NCBI GenBank assembly: GCA_965261795.1
Contig: OZ253476.1
Location: 1,550,001-1,614,000, forward strand
Reading direction: 5' to 3'
Source: CBDCFV01 sp965261795
GTDB lineage: Bacteria > Chloroflexota > Dehalococcoidia > Lucifugimonadales > UBA3495
DNA length: 64,000 nt
The translations under genes and the position numbers were made by a program. Below, one piece after another: positions 51,527 through 59,086 of this stretch (the first letter of the stretch is position 1; every line of letters begins with the position of its first letter). The notes below the pieces were generated by a model. It ran no database searches and was not told the DNA's origin. It saw nothing but the letters and a program-made list of their open reading frames with translations.

Positions 51527-52225
51527 GCTGACAGGGGTATGTATTTCATTTGGGACTTTACGCAGTTGAACGTGAGACCGCATAGTAGGGTAGGCTTGCT
51601 CAAATACAAAACCGCTCCCATTCCGTCATTCCGGCGCAGGCCGGAATCCAGGCGGGCCCATTCCGTCATTCCGGCGCAGGCCGGAATCCAAGCGGGCCCA
51701 TTCCGTCATTCCGGCGCAGGCCGGAATCCAGGCGGGCCCATTCCGTCATTCCGGCGTAGGCCGGAATCCAGGCGGGCCCATTCCGCCATTCCGGCGCAGG
51801 CCGGAATCCAAGCGGGCCCATTCCGTCATTCCGGCGCAGGCCGGAATCCAGGCGGGCCCATTCCGTCATTCCGGCGTAGGCCGGAATCCAGGCGGGTCCA
51901 CTCCGTCATTCCGGCGTAGGCCGGAATCCGGGCGGGTCCACTCCGTCATTCCGGCGTAGGCCGGAATCCGGGCGGGCCCATTCCGTCATTCCGGCGCAGG
52001 CCGGAATCCAGGCGGGCCCATTCCGTCATTCCGGCGCAGGCCGGAATCCAGGCGGGTCCACTCCGTCATTCCGGCGTAGGCCGGAATCCAGGCGGGTCCA
52101 CTCCGTCATTCCGGCGTAGGCCGGAATCCAGGCGGGTCCACTCCGTCATTCCGGCGTAGGCCGGAATCCAGGGGTGGTGGGGCTGGTTCGTAGCTATAAT
52201 CTCAATTTTACATACCCCTATCAGC
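51527..52225. mobile_element. MITE-like element, copy 2 (699 bp, expanded)
   Basis: The same terminal repeats as copy 1 (left GCTGACAGGGGTATGTA; right arm with one change), flanked by a 9-bp duplication with one mismatch: TCTCGCACC (51518-51526) and TCTCGCACT (52226-52234). The left and right arms match copy 1 closely. The centre is an array of 14 units of 40 bp in place of the two full units of copy 1. Like copy 1, it lies between two convergent genes. Confidence 0.88.
51621..52180. repeat. 40-bp palindromic tandem array, 14 units
   Basis: Fourteen units step by exactly 40 bases from 51621. Each holds ATTCCGGCG(C/T)AGGCCGGAAT, an 8-bp palindrome with a short loop, followed by a CCA(G/A)GCGGG(C/T)CCA linker. 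The units differ at only a few sites (CGCAGG or CGTAGG, GGGCCCA or GGGTCCA), and these variants occur in blocks, as expected from unequal exchange or slippage. Confidence 0.92.
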
Positions 52226-52326
52226 TCTCGCACTGGGGAGAAGTGACTGGAGACGTCCAATGTGTAAGTGAAGGCAGGGTAATTCCACGCTCCCCACGGT
52301 TGTTTTACCCGGACGTTCACAAAACC

Positions 52327-53709
52327 TTAGCGGACAGTGCTTCTGGCTTGGTTAAGCCAGTTTGTCCACACCTGTTCATTGGTTGCCGCCCACTCTTTAG
52401 CGTAATTGTCGATGTCCTCTTGGGAGTTCTCGCCGGCTTCCATGCGGCTATTCTGGGTCAGCACGTCTTCAAGCGACAAATTCATTACCTCGAAAAGTCG
52501 CTTGACCGCGGGATTATCGGCCAGGAACTTGCTGTTAGCTACAACCTGGATGTCATTTGCCGCGAAGCCTAAGAAGCAGGGATCGTGGTAGCGCACACAC
52601 CCTTCAACACCGTAAATCTTGACCATCCACTCGTGGGTAATCACTGGATGGGCGAAGCTGGGCACCTCAATCCATGTAACGTCGCTGCCGGGGACCAAGC
52701 CGAAACGCTCGGTGAGAGTGACGCCGGGGGTCGAGGCGTAGTATAGAATGGATTCTCCGTTGGCGTGACGGGCTTTTACTTCGGCGAACATGGCGTCATA
52801 TTGGCCGGTGTTGTGATTGATGTGGTCTGAAAGTTCGAAGGCCTCGATCTGGTACTCGATGACCTTGTCGCAACCCCAACCGTCGGTGCAGCCATAAAGG
52901 TCGGCCTTACCGTCGCCATTGTGGTCAAAGGCTGCTTTGACCTCCGGTTTGGCGAAGTCCGCCAGCGTCATAATGCCGAATTTTTCCACGGATCCGCTGT
53001 CTACCAAGTAGCCTTGCATCGCACCGCCCTTGATCACAGTACCGGCAATCTCGGCTCCTTGGGACCACAACTCTTCAAATTGATAATGGAGAGGGAACCA
53101 TCCGTTGGCCCAGAAATCCAGGTCCCCCTGGGCGACTGATTCGTAGAACAACGCGTTATCCAGCTCCTGATGGTCCTGGACGTCGTAGCCCAGCTGCTCC
53201 AAGGCTAGGCTGTAAAGCGCTTCCTGGAAGTAGCCCGTATTCCAAGTGGCTCTCCCGGGCCACACCCTGACACCCATTCCGGGCAGGGCTATATGAGCGT
53301 GATCTACCGCCTCTTCGTCATTATCTTTTTCTACAATGACTTCTACAGGGACCTCAACGATGACTTCCCTGATAACCTCTTTTTCTACGATGACTTCTAC
53401 AGGGACCTCAACGATAACTTCCTTGATAACATCTTTTTCTACGATGACTTCTACCGGCACCTCAACGGGCACTTCTATTATCTTCACCACCTCAACCGGC
53501 ACCTCTTTGATAACCGCTTTTTCTACGATGACTTCCACCGGCACCTGCTTCTCTACGATTACTTGCTCGACAACCGGCACCTCCTTGATCACCTCTTTTT
53601 CCACAATCTGTGGTTCGGGAGTGGCAGAGGCGCAGGCAATGAAAACCAACAGCAGCGACAGTAGAGCGCAGCCGAGAAACACAGTCCGCAAGCGCGTTTT
53701 TAATTGCAT
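52327..53709 (-). CDS. proX: glycine betaine/proline-type substrate-binding lipoprotein ProX (copy 1)
   Basis: A 460-residue extracytoplasmic receptor. The signal peptide (TVFLGCALLSLLLVFIACAS) ends in a lipobox. Residues about 28-135 form a long stalk of VEKEV/VPVEVIVEK repeats, and the ProX/OpuAC domain follows. Its motifs ATWNTGYFQEAL, DFWANGWFPLHYQFEELW and DHNGDGKADLYGC with GWGC match ProX proteins, which hold the quaternary amine in an aromatic box. The ATG at 53709 follows AGAGGCTTAAG. It lies away from the permease and ATPase genes, which have a second, similar proX. Confidence 0.9.
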   Translation of the reverse strand: MQLKTRLRTVFLGCALLSLLLVFIACASATPEPQIVEKEVIKEVPVVEQVIVEKQVPVEVIVEKAVIKEVPVEVVKIIEVPVEVPVEVIVEKDVIKEVIVEVPVEVIVEKEVIREVIVEVPVEVIVEKDNDEEAVDHAHIALPGMGVRVWPGRATWNTGYFQEALYSLALEQLGYDVQDHQELDNALFYESVAQGDLDFWANGWFPLHYQFEELWSQGAEIAGTVIKGGAMQGYLVDSGSVEKFGIMTLADFAKPEVKAAFDHNGDGKADLYGCTDGWGCDKVIEYQIEAFELSDHINHNTGQYDAMFAEVKARHANGESILYYASTPGVTLTERFGLVPGSDVTWIEVPSFAHPVITHEWMVKIYGVEGCVRYHDPCFLGFAANDIQVVANSKFLADNPAVKRLFEVMNLSLEDVLTQNSRMEAGENSQEDIDNYAKEWAATNEQVWTNWLNQARSTVR

Positions 53710-53847
53710 CTTAAGCCTCTTGGTGTCATTTGCAGTATTCTCGCAGGTCAATGGAGTGCAGCCGTCTCAACCGGTTGTCGCCGAGAGAGGAAGTTTCCTG
53801 CATATTAATACGCCATGGCGCTGTAAGTGTGCGGCGGCACGACGCAG

Positions 53848-54681
53848 TTATGCCGGTTTTTGCGCTACGAACAACGCCCAGCCAATCTTGCCGGCGTTGG
53901 CCGAATCCACCCAAAAGGTAAGGGCCTCGACCGTGCGGTCAATGGTTTCGGCGTCGATGCGTGATAGAAGGGCCTCACGGTTCTCCTGTAGCCGGTCCCG
54001 CACCCAGCCGTAAGAACGGGCGACGTGATGGGACCAGTCCTCAGCCCTGCTGACCGGCAGGTCCAACCTGGCCAGCGCATCAGTGTAGTCTTCCAGGTCC
54101 CACATATCCGGAGACTTGACCCTGTCGTAGATTCTTTCCCGGTCCGCCTCCGGTGTTCCGCGCCGCACCAGGATGTCGGTGAAGATCAGGGCGCCATCCG
54201 GTCTCAGGACTCGGCGGCATTCGGACAGTACGGCCGTCTTGTCCGCCGCGTGGAGAAACGCCTCCTGGCTCCAGACAACATCATAGGAGTCGGCGGGGTA
54301 CTGGAGGCTGTGGAAGTCCTCGTACTCGAAGGACAGCAAGTGGTCCAAGCCCGCTTCGCTGCTTCTCTCCCGCGCCAACTCCAGTTCTCTTTCGCTGATG
54401 TTGGTGCCGGTTACTGCGCAACCGTAATTTGCGGCTAAGTAGCGGGCGGTTGAGCCGTAGCCGCATCCCAAGTCCAGGACCCGGACTTCCGGGCCGAACG
54501 CTACGGCCTTGGCCATGATTTCGTTGGTGTGTTCCATGGCCTCGGGATGAGGACATTCGTCGCTGCAGGGGACGCCCAAGTGGACGTTGTCTCCCCAGAT
54601 AGTGCGGTATATCTCATCAGCCGGGCCGTCGTAGTAGGCTTGAGTACTGGAAACGATTGATTCTACATCCCTATTGGTCAT
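53848..54681 (-). CDS. sarcosine/dimethylglycine N-methyltransferase-like protein (copy 2)
   Basis: A 277-residue class I methyltransferase. QAYYDGPADEIYRTIWGDNV followed by HLGV fits the segment that characterised sarcosine/dimethylglycine methyltransferases have at this place. The SAM motif is VLDLGCGYGSTARYL (68-82), and YDVVWSQEAFLHAADKTAVL and the end KIGWALFVAQKPA are also family-like. The product of the reaction would be glycine betaine. It lies between two proX genes, which strongly supports a role in betaine metabolism. It is only distantly similar to copy 1 at 43741-44562, so the two may divide the methylation steps. Confidence 0.82.
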   Translation of the reverse strand: MTNRDVESIVSSTQAYYDGPADEIYRTIWGDNVHLGVPCSDECPHPEAMEHTNEIMAKAVAFGPEVRVLDLGCGYGSTARYLAANYGCAVTGTNISERELELARERSSEAGLDHLLSFEYEDFHSLQYPADSYDVVWSQEAFLHAADKTAVLSECRRVLRPDGALIFTDILVRRGTPEADRERIYDRVKSPDMWDLEDYTDALARLDLPVSRAEDWSHHVARSYGWVRDRLQENREALLSRIDAETIDRTVEALTFWVDSANAGKIGWALFVAQKPA

Positions 54682-54849
54682 ATCAGTATGGATCTCCTTA
54701 CGCGATTCGTTATGGCCGCATTCGTGAAATCAGGCTTGTGGGAAGAAGCCCCAAATTATTAGGAGGGGCCGGGATTCCCCCGCCCCTCCTGTTGCGTGTG
54801 GAGTATGGTCCGGCGTGTGGACGAGACATCGTCCCCAGCCTTGTTGCCG

Positions 54850-55151
54850 TTACCCGCCCCGGACTATCAGCACCACCAAGGCTGCTATGATGTCTCCGCC
54901 GATAGCCCAGGAGGTTGCCAGAAACATGCGGTCAATCCGCGGTTGACTTCCTGAAGGTCGTTCCTGAGTTCCTGCCGGACTTCCTGAAGGCCGTCCCGCA
55001 TTTCCTGCCGGACTTCTTGAAAGCCGGTGTTGACTTCCTGTCTGAGACCAGCCAAGTCCTGCCGCACGTCTTGCAAGACCGCCGCCTGTTCGGTGATGCG
55101 GCCTTCCGGATAACCCAGCGTGCGGTCTGTTGTGTCGGGTTCCGTTGCCAT
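54850..55151 (-). pseudogene. coiled-coil membrane protein gene with a frameshift
   Basis: The N-terminal frame (from ATG 55151) encodes a coiled coil of repeated QEVRQE units (FQEVRQEMRDGLQEVRQELR). At about 54930-54945 the frame slips: the other frame continues IDRMFLATSWAIGGDIIAAL and VVLIVRGG to a stop at 54850, matching the layout of the 75-residue protein at 22875-23102 (INARIDRLTLAILGMGGGVI). One base missing near AACCGCGGATT would explain it. It is either a pseudogene or an assembly error; in the unshifted frame the product ends after 88 residues without a membrane helix. Confidence 0.7.
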
Positions 55152-55190
55152 TCCGGTACCTTCCTGTAAATCTCGCCGGTTGGCTGAGCC

Positions 55191-56483
55191 TTACTTGGCG
55201 GCTCTTCTCGCTTGGTCCAGCCAGCTATTCCACACGTCCGCGTTAATCGCTGCCCACTCCCTGGCGTGTTTGTCGATGTCATCCTGGGAGTTCTCGCCGG
55301 CGGCCATGCGGTTATTCTGGGCCAGCACGTCTCCCAACGACAGGTTCATCACCTCGAAGAGCTTCTCCGCTGAGGGGTTCTCCTCCAGGAACTTGCTGTT
55401 GGCAATAACCTGGATATCGTTGGCCGCAAAGCCCATGAAGCACGGGTCGTTGTCTCCCACACATCCTTCGACGCCGGGAATCATTACTTTGGACTCGTCG
55501 GTGATGGCCGGATGGGCGAAGCTGGGCACCTCGACCCAGATGACGTCGGTGCCGGGAACCAATCCAAACCCTTTCGTAAGCGTGGAGTTGGGGGCCCAAG
55601 TGTAATAAAAGACGGAATCACCGTTTTCGTAGCGGGATTTCACGTCGGCAAACATGGCGTTGTAGGCCGCGGTGTTATGATTGATGTGGTCGGACAGTTC
55701 GAACGCCGGGATCTGGTGCTCAATGACCTTGTTGCAACCCCAGCCGTCGGAGCAGCCATAGAGGTCTGCCTTGCCGTCGCCGTCGTGGTCGAAGGCCTCT
55801 TTAACTTCCGGTTTGGCGAAGTCGGCCAACGTCGTGATTCCGAACTCTTCCACGGACTCCTTGTCCACCAAGTAGCCCTGCATCCCTCCGCTCTGAATCA
55901 CGGTTCCGGCGATCTCGGCTCCTTGAGACCAAGTCTCCTCGAACTGGTCGTGCAGCGGGAACCAAGCGTTGGCCCAGAAGTCCACGTCCCCCTGAGATAC
56001 GGCCAAGTAGAAGATGGCGTTGTCCAGTTCTTGATGGCCTTGAACGTCGTAGCCCAATTCCTCCAAAGCCAGGCTGTAGAGGGCTTCTTGGAAGTAGCCG
56101 GTGTTCCAGTTGGCGCGCGCCGGCTGGACCTCAACTCCCTTCCCAGGCATCGCCAAAGGCGGAGGATTCACGAGGACCTCTTTAACGACCTCTCTTTCTA
56201 CCACCACCTCTTTTTCTACGATGACTTCTACAGGGACCTCAACGGGCACTTCTTTGATCCTTTCGATCTCTACAGGGACTTCCTTTTCCACCACCACTTC
56301 TTTTTCGACTTCAACCACCACCTGTTTCTCGACGGGGACCTCCTTGATTACCTCTTTTTCTACGATAACCTCTTTTTCCACGATCCGTGGCTCAGCCGCG
56401 GTGGCGCAGGCGGCAAATACCATGAGAAGGACCATAACGGCGCTCGCCAGTAGCGCCGGTCTCAAAAACGTTTTCAGTTGCAT
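55191..56483 (-). CDS. proX: glycine betaine/proline-type substrate-binding lipoprotein ProX (copy 2)
   Basis: A 430-residue receptor closely similar to copy 1. The lipobox is in ASAVMVLLMVFAACAT. The stalk (about 28-105) is again VEKEV/VPVEV repeats but arranged differently, and the ProX domain keeps ANWNTGYFQEALYSLALEEL, DFWANAWFPLHDQFEETW and DHDGDGKADLYGC with GWGC. The ATG at 56483 follows AGAGGCTTAAC. It sits 135 bases downstream of proW and is probably co-transcribed with proV and proW. Confidence 0.92.
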   Translation of the reverse strand: MQLKTFLRPALLASAVMVLLMVFAACATAAEPRIVEKEVIVEKEVIKEVPVEKQVVVEVEKEVVVEKEVPVEIERIKEVPVEVPVEVIVEKEVVVEREVVKEVLVNPPPLAMPGKGVEVQPARANWNTGYFQEALYSLALEELGYDVQGHQELDNAIFYLAVSQGDVDFWANAWFPLHDQFEETWSQGAEIAGTVIQSGGMQGYLVDKESVEEFGITTLADFAKPEVKEAFDHDGDGKADLYGCSDGWGCNKVIEHQIPAFELSDHINHNTAAYNAMFADVKSRYENGDSVFYYTWAPNSTLTKGFGLVPGTDVIWVEVPSFAHPAITDESKVMIPGVEGCVGDNDPCFMGFAANDIQVIANSKFLEENPSAEKLFEVMNLSLGDVLAQNNRMAAGENSQDDIDKHAREWAAINADVWNSWLDQARRAAK

Positions 56484-56618
56484 GTTAAGCCTCTCAAGTG
56501 TTTTTGCGGGATTTGTTTGGGTCTGCATTGAGGACATCCGCCTCACTGCGTCATACCCAGGGGTGGATAATTTTCCAGATTCACCTCCTGACTTCCAACA
56601 GGATTTCTCCTCAGAGGC

Positions 56619-57602
56619 CTAGCGGGTCGCCTCTTCCCGAGTGGATGTTGTTTCTTCGGATGGGACACTGCTGCCGGATGACGGGTCCGGTACGGAGTCT
56701 GCCGTTCGCCGGGACCCGAAAAGGGTCGTCAAAATCCTCAGCAGCGCGCCTTGCCCTCCTCCCGGGCTTCCACGCCCCAAAGCTTGCGTAATACGGTCTA
56801 GGACTATGGCCAGGACGACGATGCCGACGCCGCCGACCGCGGCCAAACCCGGTTGCAGGTTGTTGAGGCCCTGCCGCACCGGACGGCCCAGCCCGTCTGC
56901 GCCGATTATTGAAGCAATTACCACCATGGATAACGACAGCAATAACGTCTGGTTCATCCCGGCCATAATGGTGCGCATCGCCAAGGGGACTTGCACGTCC
57001 TTGAGGGTTTGCCAGGACGTGGAGCCAAAGGCATAGGACGCTTCAACTACGTCCAGAGGCACCTGCCGGATTCCCAGGTTGGTCAGCCGGATGACGGGCG
57101 GCAGGGCGAATATGATGGTGGCGATTACGCCGGGGACGGAGCCGATGCCGATCAACATCGCCACCGGCACTAAGTAAACGAAGGTTGGGATGGTCTGCAT
57201 TACGTCCAGCACCGGGCGGATTACCGCCTCGCAGCGGTCATTGCGGGCGGCAATAATACCCAGGGGCAATCCCACTGCGGCGCAGAAGGCCAGCGCGCAT
57301 AACACGGTCGCCAGTGTCTCCATAGTGAGGGTCCACAGGTCCAGAAAGCCTAGGAAAGTCATGGCGACGACGCTGAACACCGCTACGCGCCACCCTGCGA
57401 TGCGCCAAGCGATGAAGCCGAGCAGTATCAAGAACGCTACTGGGTGCAGCCAAACGAGAAACCATTGGATGCCGTCCAGCACGACGTCAACGGGGTCTTT
57501 AATGACCATCTCGAACAAACTGCGGTACTGGCGCACCCATTGGACGAAGATGTCTATCCACTGTTCCAAGGGAATGGTGTAGTAATCGAACGGGTTTGGG
57601 AT
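56619..57602 (-). CDS. proW: glycine betaine/proline ABC permease ProW
   Basis: A 327-residue permease of the ProW/OpuAB type. Visible are IPLEQWIDIFVQWVRQYRSL, LGFLDLWTLTMETLATVLCA, VLDVMQTIPTFVYLVPVAML with the family hallmark QTIPTFVYLVP, VEASYAFGSTSWQTLKDVQV (coupling loop) and SMVVIASIIGADGLGRPV. The C-terminal 45 residues are a Gly/Ser/Pro-rich cytoplasmic tail. The start is unusual: AAGGAGGG is followed seven bases later by ATC CCA AAC (position 57602), giving xPNPFDYYTIPLEQW, a normal ProW opening. The TTG at 57569 has no ribosome site and would lose that opening. ATC initiation is therefore likely. Confidence 0.88.
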   Translation of the reverse strand: MPNPFDYYTIPLEQWIDIFVQWVRQYRSLFEMVIKDPVDVVLDGIQWFLVWLHPVAFLILLGFIAWRIAGWRVAVFSVVAMTFLGFLDLWTLTMETLATVLCALAFCAAVGLPLGIIAARNDRCEAVIRPVLDVMQTIPTFVYLVPVAMLIGIGSVPGVIATIIFALPPVIRLTNLGIRQVPLDVVEASYAFGSTSWQTLKDVQVPLAMRTIMAGMNQTLLLSLSMVVIASIIGADGLGRPVRQGLNNLQPGLAAVGGVGIVVLAIVLDRITQALGRGSPGGGQGALLRILTTLFGSRRTADSVPDPSSGSSVPSEETTSTREEATR

Positions 57603-57671
57603 AACGCGCCCTCCTTAAGAAGTCCGTTTCTGCGGCGGTGTTCCACATCCCGCCGCATGTCCCTAACTACA

Positions 57672-58916
57672 TCACCTTAAGGGGTTCCGTATCAGTGTCA
57701 AGAGTGAGGTTGGCAATACTTTAAGGGGTTCCGTATCAGTGTTAGGAGTGAGGTTGGCAATCATATCCGTTGCGTCAACCACGCCTATCAGCGCACCCTC
57801 TTCGTCCAGCACTGCTATGGGAAGGCCGGCGGCGGCAAGATCATATACGTCCGCCAAGGTTTCCGATGCGCCGGTGGCCGGGTATTCGGTGTTGATTACC
57901 CGTCCAAGGTCCCGGACGCCTTCCCGGGTGGCTGCGCCCACGTCCTGCCGGGTAACAATGCCCACCGGCTTGGAGTCCTCGTCCACCACGTGCAGCGCGT
58001 CAAGATTGTCCTCCCGCATACGCGACAGGGCTGTCTCCACCGTGTCTTCCCGTTCAAGCAAAGGTTCGATCCCCCTGGTGATGGACCCAACGGTGAAAAC
58101 GCGGCCCCGGTCCACGTCTTGCGTGAAAGCGGCCACATAGTCGTCGGTGGGTTCGGATACGATGTTCTGGGGAGAGCCTATTTGAACGATGCGCCCGTCC
58201 TTCATCACCGCCACTTGGTCACCGAGTTTCAGGGCCTCGCTCAGGTCGTGAGTGATGAAGATGATGGTCTTGTGGACAGTGCGTTGCAGTTCCATCAATT
58301 CGTCTTGCATCTCGCGGCGTATGAGAGGGTCGAGGGCGCTGAACGCCTCATCCATCAGCAGTATCTCCGGGTCCTTGGCCAAGGCTCTTGCGAGGCCCAC
58401 CCTTTGCTGCATACCGCCGCTGAGGTTGTGTGGGTAGTAATCACCCCAACCGCCAAGCCCCACCACTTCCAAGGCCTCAAGAGCTTTCTCGCTGCGTTCC
58501 TGGGAGGCGACTCCTTGCACCTTCAGGCCATATTGCACGTTTTCAGCGACAGTCTTGTGGGGGAACAGAGCGAAATGTTGGAATACCATGCCCATCTTGT
58601 TGCGGCGGATTTCCCTCAGTTGCTGGCCATCGGCGATAGTGATTTCTTCTTCGTCTACGAATACCCGCCCGGCGGTAGGAGAAATGAGGCGGTTGACGCA
58701 CCGGATGAGCGTGGATTTGCCCGACCCGGAGAGGCCCATGACCATGAATACCTCACCCTGCTTGACCTCAAAGGACGCTTCGGCCACAGCGACCACGTTG
58801 CCGGTCTCGTTAAGGATATCCTCCCTGGTTGCTCCTTGTTCCGCGAGTATCAAGGCCTTATCGGGAGAAGGGCCGAAGATTTTATATACGTTGTCCACTT
58901 GAACTTTGGCTGTCAC
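57672..58916 (-). CDS. proV: glycine betaine/proline ABC ATPase ProV with CBS domains
   Basis: A 414-residue osmoprotectant ATPase. The ATPase domain has Walker A GLSGSGKST, signature LSGGMQQRVGLARAL, Walker B ILLMDEAFSALDP and ITHDLSEALKLGDQVAV. Two CBS motifs follow (about 275-400: LDALHVVDEDSKPVGIVTR and GLPIAVLDEEGALIGVVDA), which in OpuA sense ionic strength. The start used is GTG 58916 with GGAGAAGACC upstream; a GTG at 58967 is an alternative. The last 16 residues (after NTDTEPLK) come from a 44-bp tandem duplication that shifts the frame; before it, the protein would have ended PLKVM. Confidence 0.92.
   Translation of the reverse strand: MTAKVQVDNVYKIFGPSPDKALILAEQGATREDILNETGNVVAVAEASFEVKQGEVFMVMGLSGSGKSTLIRCVNRLISPTAGRVFVDEEEITIADGQQLREIRRNKMGMVFQHFALFPHKTVAENVQYGLKVQGVASQERSEKALEALEVVGLGGWGDYYPHNLSGGMQQRVGLARALAKDPEILLMDEAFSALDPLIRREMQDELMELQRTVHKTIIFITHDLSEALKLGDQVAVMKDGRIVQIGSPQNIVSEPTDDYVAAFTQDVDRGRVFTVGSITRGIEPLLEREDTVETALSRMREDNLDALHVVDEDSKPVGIVTRQDVGAATREGVRDLGRVINTEYPATGASETLADVYDLAAAGLPIAVLDEEGALIGVVDATDMIANLTPNTDTEPLKVLPTSLLTLIRNPLR
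57677..57764. repeat. 44-bp tandem duplication at the 3' end of proV
   Basis: Two adjacent copies of TTAAGGGGTTCCGTATCAGT plus 24 further bases, with a period of exactly 44 and few differences. Since 44 is not a multiple of three, the second copy alters the C-terminal reading frame of proV and replaces the original stop. Confidence 0.85.
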
Positions 58917-59086
58917 AAGGTCTTCTCCAACGCCGCCGCCGGCCACCAGTTGGCAGTCAGTATACACTATACAACTTAGCGCACTAGCGACATACTGGCT
59001 GTGCCTACAGGGTACTTTATATTATTAATCCGGATCCGTTGAACGGGGAGAAGGTAAAGGACGCGCCGAGACTGCGGAGGTTTTTT

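Larger units (their letters stand above)
51505..52326. other. gene-free gap between convergent genes, filled by a MITE-like element
   Basis: The 822 bases between the MFS gene and proX copy 1 are almost entirely the element at 51527-52225 and its flanking duplication. The remaining 100 bases at the right contain no gene or clear terminator. Confidence 0.8.

Noticed and set aside
51621..52180. CRISPR-like array with 30-bp palindromic repeats and 10-base spacers
   Set aside because: The spacers are nearly identical to each other, the period is 40 bases, there are no cas genes, and the array sits inside a MITE-like element.
53336..54013. long plus-strand ORF rich in Thr/Ser repeats (TSTGTSTMTSLITS)
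   Set aside because: It is the complement of the Glu/Lys/Val stalk of ProX, and the real gene on the - strand has a signal peptide and a full domain. The same holds for the plus-strand ORFs at 11543-12043 and 56101-56622.
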